Of a stretch of 27,598 nt of DNA, positions 11,365 through 20,504 are shown one piece after another. A program made the translations under genes and the position numbers. Numbering within the stretch: position 1 is the stretch's first letter; each line of letters starts with the position of its first letter. The notes under the pieces were generated by a model. That model had not been told where the DNA came from, did not search any database, and saw nothing but the letters and a program-made list of their open reading frames with translations. Origin of the DNA: Jimgerdemannia flammicorona (Eukaryota; Mucoromycota; Endogonomycetes; Endogonales; Endogonaceae); contig RBNI01000713.1 in assembly GCA_003990745.1 (NCBI GenBank), positions 1 to 27,598 of the forward strand, read 5' to 3'.

Positions 11365-11571
11365 ACCCAGTATCTTAGAGTGAATAAACCTTAGATCGAA
11401 ATAGTTCAAAAGCAAAGAGAAAGTAAAGGAACTAGTAGGCCTGCAGGCAGATATACTTCGAACTCACCCACCCCTGCATATCGAGGACTCTGCAGAGTCA
11501 AAGAAGATCAAGAATTCAAGATACAGAAATCTGACATACTTACAAGGTTAAGCATCCACTACATTACAACT

Positions 11572-11589
11572 TGGTGCCCATTGGCTGGT
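11572..11589 (+). other. Primer-binding site for minus-strand cDNA synthesis
   Basis: TGGTGCCCATTGG starts 3 nt after the 5' LTR end. TGG is the complement of the CCA 3' end of a tRNA, so this is the expected primer site. The tRNA would have an acceptor end ...GGGCACCA; I cannot name it from sequence alone. Confidence 0.7.
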
Positions 11590-11670
11590 GATTCAAGATG
11601 AATCCCTCACTTTCAAGCTGAACAACAAACAACTGCTACTACAAGAACTCACACAATACAATTAGACAAA

Positions 11671-13010
11671 ATGGACATGAGACCACCTGTATTCTATGGA
11701 TATACTTCAGATGAATCAATCATCACCTTCATAGATGATTTTGAGCAGTATGCTACTGTTAGGACCTTAACTGCAGGACAGCAAGTAGCCCTCATGCCCT
11801 ACAGCCTATGAGGACCTGCAAGAGCAGTATTCACAGCCGCAACCCATGCAGGAAATGATGCCGATGCTATACTGATAGCACAGAAGACCTGGCTCTGGAA
11901 TACCTATTACACAGATAAGATCAAGCAAGTCCTGAAGGACCAGCTCAATACAACATGTCAAGGAATAAGCGAGAATCCAAACACATTCTTCACAAGAATC
12001 CAATATCAGATAATCCTCGTGGATTATACTGATGCCATCCAAGACCAAGTAGCTGAAGCAACCTTCATGAAAGGAGTTCACCCAGAGATAGCCTTGGCCA
12101 TCTACTCATCATCAGTAGTCCTGGATCTGGTACAAAAGGTCACCTATGCTCAGTGATATTGGATAGCCAGATATCCACAAGACCACACAATGGAAAGAGT
12201 GACTGGAGTTAGAATCGAAGCACCCAAGACAACTAGTGTGATCCTGACCACTATGATCAATTGAAAGACACCACAATCAAGAGCTACAGAATAACAGAGA
12301 AACAGTGATCCTATGGAGGAACTTGCCAAGCAGTTTGCCGAAATGACCGCTCACCTAGGAGATGTGGTAAAGGAAATCAGAGGAAGAGATCGTCGCCCAA
12401 TTCAGAAGTTTGCCGCCACCTCAGACAAGAAGAAAGAAACCTGCTACAGCTGCAGAGAAGAAGGCTACTACTCATATGAATGTATGAGTGAAATCAAGTG
12501 CAAGACCCAGCCAAGCAATGCTACTACTAGAAATAAGGAGCAAGCCAACATTATCACCTTTGAGGAGATTGGAGATTCAGATAAGGAATGGGAGGTCTAT
12601 CCTGCTCAGACCACTAAGAAGGATGTTCACAAGGAACTCTACAAGAGACTGCCAGGAAGACCCAAGAAGAACCCAGTGGAAAAGCAGATGGAAACAACCA
12701 CAGAAAGCCAAGCTGAAGAAATGGATCAAGACATAGAGCTCGAGTAAGCAGTCCAAGATATCATCCGAGAAACCACTCCAGCAAGTGAAGGAGAAAAGGA
12801 GAAGAAGCTTCACAAGACCAAGACTTTCAAGTATGATATCTTCAAGGATTTCAGCCAACAAAAAGTCAATGCAACCTTCAGCCAACTGGCAGAAATCTCC
12901 ACATTCAGGCAGCAAATGAGATTTGGGCTTGCAGAAACCACCAAGGAGCAAGGTTGGAAGATAACGGAGACCAACAATGTTCAAGAAGACTCTGGAGAAG
13001 AAAGTGAAGA
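11671..13010 (+). pseudogene. gag: gypsy gag (capsid and nucleocapsid)
   Basis: From the ATG at 11671 the frame encodes a capsid-like protein with a W-N-T-Y-Y / T-F-F-T-R-I segment typical of retrotransposon gag. An arginine/lysine region follows, then a zinc knuckle at 12442-12483. The knuckle reads C-x2-C-x4-Y-x4-C: the histidine has become tyrosine, a C-to-T change. In-frame stops lie at 11809 (TGA), 12154 (TGA), 12262 (TGA), 12292 (TAA) and 12745 (TAA). The frame then runs through an acidic, lysine-rich region into protease. No gag/pol frameshift signal is visible; gag and protease share one frame. Confidence 0.8.
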
Positions 13011-13019
13011 CAACCGCAA

Positions 13020-13390
13020 GACTTCTGCCTATGCAACCTGTCAAATCAAAGATAGAATCTTTGAAGCCATCATAGACACAGGAGTCTCCTCAGTAAGAAG
13101 GCAGTAGATCGCTTAGGATGGGAGATCGAAGAAGCAATTAAGCTGGTATTTATCACAGCAGATGGCACAAAAGCCACCCCTCTGGGAAAGATCCGAGATA
13201 TTCCCATCAAGTTCGGAAGAGCAACCATCCTGGTTGATGTGATTGTAACCAATGCAACCAACTATGATATCCTCATCGGCAACCAGTGGCTTCACAAAGT
13301 CAGAGCAATAATCGATCTGAATGCACAGAAGATGCAGATTGTCTACTGAGGACAAAAGATGTGAATCCCTATCAATGTTAACAAAGGAGT
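13020..13390 (+). pseudogene. gypsy aspartic protease, split by frameshift
   Basis: The active-site triad D-T-G lies at 13075-13083, in the gag frame. About 12 nt later the reading continues in another frame, where K-K-A-V-D-R-L-G-W and then Y-D-I-L-I-G-N-Q-W-L (about 13260-13295) are found. The latter is the second conserved block of retropepsins. The shift near 13090-13098 is best explained by a small deletion, because a programmed shift between the two halves of a protease would be unusual. Two TGA codons follow, near 13347 and 13362, at positions where arginine would fit. Confidence 0.75.
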
Positions 13391-13739
13391 GCTCCCTGAG
13401 ATGGAGGAAGAAGAAGGTGAGCAAGAGGAAGCCTACATAGTAACTATGCAGAAAAAGAAGAAGAAAGTCGGATGGATGAGTGAGGAGGAATGGTGTAAGA
13501 AAATTGCAGAAAGATATGCGCCACAAGGAGTCTGCCCCCACAGAATTAAGATGTACTGTATGGAGCATGTCAATGATTACTACCAATGCACTGGTGGAAT
13601 CAAGAAGATCTACTATGAAAGAAAACAGAAGGTTCTTGAAGAACAGGCCAGAAGAAAAAAGGAAGAGGAGGAAGATGACGAACCACCAGCCCTCCTAGAA
13701 GACAGTGACAATGAAGAAGAGATCAAGGTCAAGATTCGG

Positions 13740-14146
13740 AAAATCCATCCTGATGTAGTTCTACCAGAATACAAGTCAAAAAATGCAGCTGGAATGGATA
13801 TTGCCACAGTGGAGGAAACCGTACTGGAGCCCCAGACAACCACCCTACTCACAACTGGACTGGAGATGACCATCCCAAAGGACCACGTTGGAATTCTCAA
13901 AACAAGAAGCAGTCTGGCAAAAAGTGAAATCACCATTGAAGGAGGAGTTATCGATTCAGACTATATTGGAGAAATATTACTTATTGCAAGGAACCATAAT
14001 CCTACAATCTCATTCCCAATCAAGAAGAAGGACCAATTGGTACAGATGCTGATCTTCCCAGTACTACAACCAAAGACCATGGAAGTCAAGAAGTTGCAGG
14101 AAACAGAGAGAGAAAGGAAGGGATTCGGATCCACAGGAAGAGAAGT
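13740..14146 (+). pseudogene. dUTPase domain inside gypsy pol
   Basis: All five motifs of trimeric dUTPase (dUTP to dUMP plus pyrophosphate) are present in order in one uninterrupted frame. They are AGMD (13789-13800), RSSLA (near 13903-13917), GGVIDSDYIGEI (about 13941-13976) with the conserved aspartates and tyrosine, KKKDQLVQMLI (near 14023-14055) and GFGSTG (about 14118-14140). The upstream segment is a glutamate/lysine-rich linker joined to protease and the downstream segment leads into reverse transcriptase, so it is part of the polyprotein. In retroviruses dUTPase sits beside protease or between RNase H and integrase; here it sits between protease and reverse transcriptase. The domain itself has no stop, though the gene around it is broken. 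Confidence 0.9.
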
Positions 14147-14329
14147 ATTCACCAGTACCAAAATCACCAAATTAGATCACAAGAAGGAGGAGACCACAAC
14201 CAAGCACAGCTACACTATTGGGAATGAGTTTCCACTCAAGAAAGAACTCAAGAAGATACTCTATGAATTTGAGGATATTCTTGCTACAGATTTCAAAGAT
14301 ATCAAAGGAAAGACCCTGCATTACTATCA

Positions 14330-15641
14330 TGATGTAGACACAGGAGACACTGAACCAATCTATCAGAAGGTAAGACCCATCCCACCAGCCTACCATGAAT
14401 GGCTCAGAGAAGAAATCAAGCAGATGGAAGAAGCTGGTATCATCAAAGAAGCCAGTAGCCCCTGGGCTTCACCAGTCGTACTAGCCCCGAAGAAAGGAAG
14501 TAAGCCAGGAGAATTCACACCAAGACTCTGTACCAATTACAGAAAGCTCAACTTGGTTACCAAGAAGGATCGCCAACCACTGCCTCTCATCAGCGATATT
14601 CTTGTAACTCTAGGAGATGAGGCACAATACTACAGTACCTTGGACTTATACTCAGGATTTTACCAAATCAGTCTCACAGAAGCAGCAAGTGAGAAATCAG
14701 CTTTCATCACACTAGATGGAACCTATGTCTACCTGCGAATGCCATTTGGAATGTGCAATGCACTAGCAAGCTTCTAGTGAATAATGAACAAAATCTTCTG
14801 CTATGATATGGGAAGATGGATGATGGTTTACATGGATGATATAATCATCTACAGCAAGACAGCCGAAGAACACCTGCAGCACATCCAGCAGATAATGGAA
14901 AGGTTGAGGAAGCATGGTCTTTACATCAAACCGAAGAAATGCAAGTTTGCGGAAATCGAGATCTCCTACCTCGGACATGTCATTAACCGAGATGGAACAC
15001 ACACAGACCCCCTCAAGATACAGGCAGTAGCAGCATATCCAAGACCCACTACAGTCACTGAAGCTCAAGCCTTCATGGGACTCGCCTCCTACTATCGCAG
15101 ATTTATTAGAGGATTTTCCAACATTACAGGCCCAATTTATGAACTCAATAAGAAGGATATCAAGTTCCAATGGACTGGCAGGCAATAAAAAGCATTTGAT
15201 GAACTCAAGGTCAGGCTGACCCAGGCACCCATCCTTAGAAGACCCGATTGGACTCAAGAATTTATCCTACAGACAGATACAAGTGCACAAGGACTTGGAG
15301 CAGTCCTGGCCTAGAAGAAGGACAAAGAAGAGTATGTCATCGCATACCTGAGCTAAGGAACCAGAGGAGCTGAAAAAGAATATGAATCCTATAAGTTGGA
15401 ATGCCTCGCGGTCATCTGGGCTATGGAAAAGTTCCACTACTACCTTGCAGGAAGACACTTCACTATCCAGACAGACCACTCAGCCCTCACCTGGCTACTG
15501 ACCACCGGACAACCCAAAGGAATCTATGCCAGATGGATTATGAAGTTACAAGCCTATGATGTAACAATCGTACACCACCTAGGAAGAACCAATGCCAATG
15601 CAGATGCCCTCTTACAGATACCCCGAAATACCTCCAACCAG
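14330..15641 (+). pseudogene. pol: gypsy reverse transcriptase and RNase H
   Basis: The frame continues from dUTPase. Reverse transcriptase landmarks are A-S-S-P-W-A-S-P-V-V (about 14450-14480), L-C-T-N-Y-R-K-L-N, F-S-T-L-D-L-like S-T-L-D-L-Y-S-G-F (first catalytic aspartate), R-M-P-F-G-M-C-N-A, and YMDD at 14829-14840. Adjacent TAG and TGA codons at 14775-14780 replace what would be glutamine-arginine in the usual F-Q-R-L-M block. RNase H follows: T-D-T-S-A-Q-G-L-G-A-V-L (about 15276-15310), L-E-C-L-A-V-I-W-A, and T-D-H-S-A-L-T-W-L-L (near 15473). Further stops occur near 15186, 15312 and 15354, and the frame closes with TAA at 15642. Confidence 0.92.
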
Positions 15642-15648
15642 TAAATCA

Positions 15649-16891
15649 ATCATGAATAAGGAACTCTACTACAGAATCATCACCTACCTGGAACAGCAAA
15701 AGATGCCCCAACATCTAGAAAAATGGATATAAATAATTATCAGCAGGACATGGAAACAATTCGAAACCGATGGAGAAACACTGAAGAAAGGAAAACTACT
15801 AGTCATACCCAATCATAAGAAGGAGCAAGCAATGAAATCAATACATGAACTTGGCTATCTAGGAGGAAAAAACACATACGATAGAGCAAGAAGAACAATG
15901 TGGTGGCCAGGAATAGAGGAAGATATCAGACAATTTGTCTTTTTTTTTTTTTTTTTTATAGTCACTCAGTATCAGACAATTTGTTAAGACCTGCGACAAA
16001 TACCAGAAACAAAAACAAGACCAATGAAATCAAGCCCTGGGATCGGCACACATAGAACTGGTACTATTCACCCACATTGCAATGGATGTAATTGGTCCTC
16101 TACCCTTGACCTTAACTGGTAACCGATACATCATTGTCATTGTGGACCTCTTCACAAAATGGATAGAGGCAGGATCCCTCAAGGAAGCCAATGCACAGTC
16201 AATTGCTGATTTCTTTCACAAAGAAATCATCTGCTGATTCAAGACTCCAGTACAAGTCACTACAGATAGAGGAACAGAATTCATGAATCAGTTCTTTGAG
16301 ATCCTCTACAAGAAATACAGAATCCAGCATATTCAGACCACAGCATACCATCCCCAAGGAAATGGACAAGCAGAAAGAACCAACAAAATACTCAAGAATG
16401 TTATCGCTAAGATCTGTGATAACTATGAAAATTGGGATCACTATCTGCCAATAGCATTATCTGCTCTTTGGGATATTCGATTACAAAGCACCCACTTCAC
16501 CCCTTGAGAAATGCTGTTTAGAGAAGAAAGTTCTCAAGAAACCTTATCATCCAATGGAGATGCTGTCTGGAAATGTGTGGATATGGAGATATGGAGACTA
16601 CACCAAATCAGGAAGAAGGCTGAAGATTACATCATTAAGGTGCAGACACTTCAACGGAACAATGCAGAAAAGACCCACAAACCCTTGGAGATTATCAAGA
16701 TAGGAGACAAAGTCCTCGTGTATCAGAATATAGTAGAAGCTTCATGGTTACGAAAACTGGAGCCCAAGTAGGAAGGACCTTACCTGGTGCAAGATATAAA
16801 AGGAACTACCTTTAGGCTACGAAAAACTTCAGGCACAATCATCCCCACTACTATCCACCAAAACCGACTCAAGAAGTATCATGGCCAATAA
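15649..16891 (+). pseudogene. gypsy integrase, interrupted by a LINE tail
   Basis: The N-terminal zinc-binding part (about 15830-15935) ends in one frame and the catalytic core resumes in the next, exactly the shift caused by the 46-bp insertion at 15939. Zinc ligands are partly lost (tyrosines where histidine and cysteine are expected). The DDE triad is intact: aspartate at 16085-16087, aspartate at 16265-16267 and glutamate at 16373-16375, the last two separated by 35 residues. A C-terminal G-P-Y-L-V module (near 16777) is present; no chromodomain follows. Stops occur near 16025, 16235, 16505 and 16769. The frame ends TAA at 16889-16891, overlapping the ATG of the next frame. Confidence 0.9.
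15939..15969 (-). mobile_element. Extremely 5'-truncated LINE 3' end inserted in integrase
   Basis: A T-run followed by atagtcactcag interrupts the integrase frame. The flanks carry a direct repeat, tatcagacaatttgt, at 15924-15938 and 15970-15984, a 15-bp target duplication (14 bp if the shared T belongs to the LINE). Net insertion is 46 bp, which explains the frame change in integrase. Only about a dozen LINE bases plus poly-A were inserted. The same 3' end occurs at 17908. Confidence 0.92.
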
Positions 16892-17405
16892 CTGAAGTAC
16901 TGAAACAGCACTCAAGATCACTAGTGCTGCCCAAAGAGCCATTGAGAGACAGTGGCATACTACTGAACCCCCGACTATAGAAGAATGTTATGATAGTATC
17001 TAAAGTATTGTCCAGACCCATCTCTCCCAAATTTCGCACTTCAAGGCCTATCATTATAGAACAGAGTTCCAAGAGTACTTCAAGCTCGGACAGATACTTA
17101 ACCAGAATGCGGAAATGACCAAAGAAGATTAGATCACAGAATGTCAGCTCTCTTATTCACAGATCACCATTGTCAAGAGAATTCATAAACTGTTTCAAGA
17201 TGACAAACCAGCACTAGCCCACATCTGAGGAATAACCCCTACAGACTTCGAGTGAGTTAGGCAATATCATTGGGAAACTGTAATGCAACAAATTGTGCAG
17301 TATAAGACCATACAAACCATTGAAGCCTGGGAGTTTAAATGAATAGGATATTTCAGGGACGAATCACCTATTCAGGAGGAAGTTGTGACAGTCAATCCAA
17401 ATTAG
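16881..17405 (+). pseudogene. Possible third ORF of the gypsy element, unknown function
   Basis: A 174-codon frame starts at the ATG overlapping the pol stop (ATGGCCAATAA) and runs with no frameshift through the polypurine tract to TAG at 17403-17405, inside the 3' LTR. It contains six stops (codons 5, 41, 84, 116, 125 and 154), four of them TGA. The composition is protein-like: charged, rich in Q, E, I and aromatic residues, with no signal peptide or membrane segment, so it is not env-like. I do not recognise it. Six stops in 175 codons is not far below chance, so this call rests on composition and on the overlap with pol. Frame 1 here is nearly as open. Confidence 0.4.
17374..17382 (+). other. 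Polypurine tract (plus-strand primer)
   Basis: AGGAGGAAG ends one nucleotide before the TGTGA start of the 3' LTR, where a gypsy polypurine tract is expected. Confidence 0.75.
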
Positions 17406-17857
17406 TAATATGAATCAGGGGAATTAGACATTTGATCGCGGTATCTAAATCCGATTCCCAGTATAGTATAGCCTTATAGTTAGCCAAGTCTCCGATTTAG
17501 ACAATGTCGAGAAGTCTCGACACTTGCGAAATCGATGACCCGATATAATATAGTATTTAGACAATGTCGAGAAGTCTTGACACTTACTAAATGACTCATA
17601 ACTTAGCCACGTAACTCAGTAGCCATCTCATAGTTAGCAAACTTGTATAAATAACCCAGTATCTTAGAGTGAATAAACCTCAGATCGAAATAGTTCAAAA
17701 GTAAAGAGAAAGCAAAGGAACTAGTAGGCCTGCGGGCAGATATACTTCGAACTCACCCATCCCTGTATATCGAGGACTCCACGGAGTCAAAGAAGATCAA
17801 GAATTCAAGATACAGAAATCTGACATACTTACAAGGTTAAGCATCCACTACATTACA
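17384..17857 (+). repeat. 3' LTR of the gypsy element
   Basis: It is 474 bp, collinear with the 5' LTR without indels by eye. TATAAATA lies at 17646-17653 and AATAAA at 17672-17677. It is followed by ATGA, matching the four bases before the 5' LTR. It retains several CpG sites that are TpG or CpA in the 5' LTR, and the reverse also occurs. Confidence 0.95.
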
Positions 17858-17907
17858 ATGATAATAAATAACTGATGCATTTTTGGTTATATTCTTTATT
17901 TGTCTCT

Positions 17908-18026
17908 TTTTTTTTTTTTTTTATAGTCACTCAGACTCCTTCTTTTATTAATACACCCATTTATCCTCTATAAAATACACTGTACTCACTCCTATCCAAT
18001 CTCTCTAGGGGCCCCCCCTCTCTCTC
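17908..18026 (-). mobile_element. 5'-truncated LINE 3' end with 14-bp target duplication
   Basis: The insert starts with a T-run and tatagtcactcagactcc, then aligns with 2421-2545 of LINE copy B down to a shared TAGGGG block near 18006. It is flanked by ctttatttgtctct at 17894-17907 and 18027-18040, a perfect 14-bp target duplication. About 100 bp of LINE body was integrated by target-primed reverse transcription. Confidence 0.92.
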
Positions 18027-18132
18027 CTTTATTTGTCTCTCTTATATATGCTCTTTTATATATCTTCTATTCACTTTGACACTGACTCTGAGTTTACTCC
18101 CCTGACTCTTGCTGGGCCCTCTTCCTTCACTA

Positions 18133-18254
18133 TAGTATCTCAGCTTTTGAATAGTATATTTTTTATTTTATTTGAATAAATATAGATATTAATATAACCA
18201 TTTTAAGTTATATTGTCATTATTATAGTTTTGATCCTCTTGGTCATCCAAATCT
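18133..18254. repeat. Left terminal inverted repeat of the Tc1 element
   Basis: It runs from tagtatctcag to catccaaatct, the reverse complement of 19406-19527 apart from a few mismatches (for example near 18173 and 18223-18243). Confidence 0.93.
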
Positions 18255-18364
18255 ATTTGAGTTCATTATGTATTATTGAGTGAGCTATAATTATTCACTT
18301 TTACTACAGTGTTGTTACAGATATTCTTTACTACTCTATAGTATTTTGCTATTATTTTTAAGTA

Positions 18365-19260
18365 ATGAAAAGACTTTTTATTGATATTTATAACTACATC
18401 ATTTACTCTCTACAATCTGGTTTATCTATATATAAGATTGTTAAAGAAATCAATATGAGTGTAATGATAGTAAATTATATAAAAATGATATATTGCAATA
18501 ATATTCTTTTATTAAAAGGTAGTTGTCTGGCTATATTTTTAGCTTGGGACAAAGTATGGATTATCTGCCAAGTTATAACTAGCAAAGTATATATATAATA
18601 CCACCAGAGTTATAAAAGCCCTTCAAGAAAGTGGCAAAAAGACAAGCCTTAGTATAATAAAACAAATACTCTAAAAAGCTGGCCTCAAAGTATATATGAA
18701 GCAAAAGAAACTACTTTTGCTATCTCATTATATAAAGATATATATACTATAAATTTACTACAAAATACAAGTATTGGACAGTTATTAATTGGAAAATCAT
18801 ATTTTCTGATAAAATGAAGATTAACTATTTGGACTCTAATAGATGTGAATGGATATAGTATAAATCAGATAGTGGTGAGGAGCTCTAATCAAACCAGATG
18901 ACCAGAACTCTAAAACTCAGTAGTAGATTATTTATACTTTGAGAATATATGATATATAAGAGTATTGAATATATATATCAAATCAAGAGTCAAATGAATA
19001 CCAAATTATATACTAGTATTCTTGGTGATAAATTGCTTCAAATAATTAAATATTACAAACTTAATCAAAAAAAGATTATTTTTCAACAAGATAATAATTC
19101 TAAACATATATTTAAATTGACATATAAATGGTTAAAAATAACTCTATCCATACATTAGACTGGTCAGCATAATCACCAGACTTCAACCTTATCAAATATT
19201 TATAGTATGAACTTAAAAACCCATTGAATACATATATATAATAAACTATCTAAAGGAATA
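18365..19260 (+). pseudogene. Tc1-like transposase, decayed
   Basis: An N-terminal block at 18365-18480 resembles a helix-turn-helix (G-L-S-I-Y-K-I-V-K-E-I). The catalytic core shows F-S-D near 18802-18810 (first aspartate), Q-Q-D-N-N-S-K-H with the second aspartate at 19090-19092, and S-P-D-F-N-L-I near 19173. At the position of the third acidic residue, about 34 residues after the second, lysine (AAA at 19194) stands where glutamate is expected, a G-to-A change. At least two frameshifts (before 18800 and between 19092 and 19173) and many stops make it inactive. Confidence 0.85.
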
Positions 19261-19405
19261 CTAGAATTATAGGAGCACATATAGCATATGGAATGACATT
19301 CCTAAAGATGTTTGTATCAAATTAATTGAAAGTATATCCAGGTACATTGCAGCAGTGTATAAAGCCAAAGGTAGATATGTTAAATACTAAATAAAAATAA
19401 ATAAG

Positions 19406-19527
19406 AGATTTGGATGTCTGAGAGAGTTAAAACTATAACAATGACAATATAACTTAAAATGGTTATATTAATATCTATATTTATCTAAATAAAATAAAAA
19501 ATATACTATTCAAAAGCTGAGATACTA
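19406..19527. repeat. Right terminal inverted repeat of the Tc1 element
   Basis: It is 122 bp, ending ctgagatacta, mirror of the left repeat and followed by TA. Confidence 0.93.
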
Positions 19528-19529
19528 TA

Positions 19530-20279
19530 TTATTAATGGTAAAAATTTAGATTTTATTACATTTATATTGAAGCTATAATATAATTATATATTAAAAATA
19601 ACTAAACATTATTACAGTTTTGGCTGTCACTATATATACTTATTATTATAACTTCTAAGAATTTTGATTTTGATTAAAATAAAAATATACAGATGTTTTA
19701 GATAGAGCAGATAAATCAGATATATCAATACAGGTATGATGTGTTTGATACCCCTGTATATTTTTTGCAGTAAAGGATTTCTATTTGAAACAAGGGGGTA
19801 TCATTTGTCACTCTTGTAAAACCTCTCATAGTAGATGTGATTTCTGATATATATAACAAGGCAGTATCACCTACTCCCTCCAAACCCGATATCAAAGAAG
19901 CAATCTGGCTCCAACCATCCAATACATCCATCAAACTGCCCTGACTGCATGACCACTCAAATTGGCCTGCAACCAGGCGCTTTAACTTTAACCCTTTCAA
20001 ACTCATCACCGGCACAGACCCTGCTGTCAAGTCAGGCGATGCCTAAGCCTGAACCTATCAGGGGCTCAGACTCTTACTTAACAGCAGGATTTGTGTTCTC
20101 ATAGTGTTGATATATCGTTTGGTATACCTGGTCAAGAATGAGACCCGGGCCTATGTACCCCGCAACAATTCAGGGAAAAGGCGGGGTGTCGTACAGTCCC
20201 GCGCATTTGAGGGACATGTATCACCTTTGTCGGACATATTTCTGGGATTGATCAGAGAGGGCACAAATCGAACCCGCTT
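19530..20279. other. Border between repeat-rich and gene-rich DNA; weak ORF remnant
   Basis: 19530-19740 is very AT-rich with no gene. A stretch near 19598-19632 (cattattacagttttgg) resembles the inner part of the Tc1 inverted repeat and may be a remnant of another copy. From 19789 to 20046 a plus-strand frame of 86 codons has one TGA and a protein-like reading that I do not recognise; a minus-strand frame overlaps it, so coding is uncertain. After about 19,900 CpG becomes frequent. Confidence 0.35.
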
Positions 20280-20335
20280 CCGTGTTCCAACGTCGGGATG
20301 AGCGACATCCGTGTCCAACGTCGGGATGGCGAGAT
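20280..20335. repeat. Two-copy tandem repeat upstream of hexokinase
   Basis: CCGTGT(T)CCAACGTCGGGATG followed by GCGA occurs twice in direct order, at 20280-20308 and 20309-20335, differing by two single-base insertions and one substitution. It lies about 170 bp upstream of the hexokinase start and could be in its promoter. Confidence 0.7.
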
Positions 20336-20504
20336 TCGTGTATCCAGTTTTCGTCAGGTACATCACGTGGCTGTCCTAAAACGGTTGGACCCTGCCGACT
20401 TTCGTATTATAACGTTCCGTCCCACCTTCTTGGACCCACCCACCCTCGCGCCCCGAGCCCTCGCCCGAGCCCTTGTTCTCGCCACAACCATCTCAACACC
20501 GATA

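Larger units (their letters stand above)
11095..11568 (+). repeat. 5' LTR of the gypsy element
   Basis: It is 474 bp, TGTGA...TTACA. U3 contains a 60-bp tandem duplication with a palindrome, then TATAAATA (11357-11364) and AATAAA (11383-11388). The ends are fixed by comparison with the 3' LTR, the primer-binding site directly after and the flanking ATGA. Confidence 0.95.
11095..17857 (+). mobile_element. Ty3/gypsy LTR retrotransposon encoding a dUTPase
   Basis: Two 474-bp direct repeats (11095-11568 and 17384-17857), both starting TGTGA and ending TTACA, bound the element. The flanks share ATGA (11091-11094 and 17858-17861), a likely 4-bp target duplication. Internal order is primer-binding site, gag, protease, dUTPase, reverse transcriptase, RNase H, integrase, a possible third frame, polypurine tract. 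Reverse transcriptase before integrase defines Ty3/gypsy. By eye the LTRs differ at about 22 positions, all but one transitions. The element is dead: many stops, two frame changes in pol and a nested LINE tail. Confidence 0.93.
18133..19527 (+). mobile_element. Tc1/mariner DNA transposon with 122-bp inverted repeats
   Basis: Inverted repeats start tagtatctcagcttttgaa at both ends (18133-18254 and 19406-19527) and match with only a handful of mismatches and no length difference. TA dinucleotides flank both ends (18131-18132, 19528-19529), the target duplication of Tc1/mariner elements. The 1395-bp body encodes a decayed DDE transposase. It is extremely AT-rich. It sits in the same host segment as the LINE fragment at 17908. 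Confidence 0.93.

Noticed and set aside
12577..13586. Long minus-strand open frames inside the gypsy gag and protease region
   Set aside because: They are shadows of the plus-strand gag-pol frame, which carries the zinc knuckle and DTG motif.
20240..20300. Minus-strand GGTTCGATT resembling a tRNA B box
   Set aside because: The flanking bases do not form a T-arm stem and no cloverleaf or anticodon arm can be folded around it.
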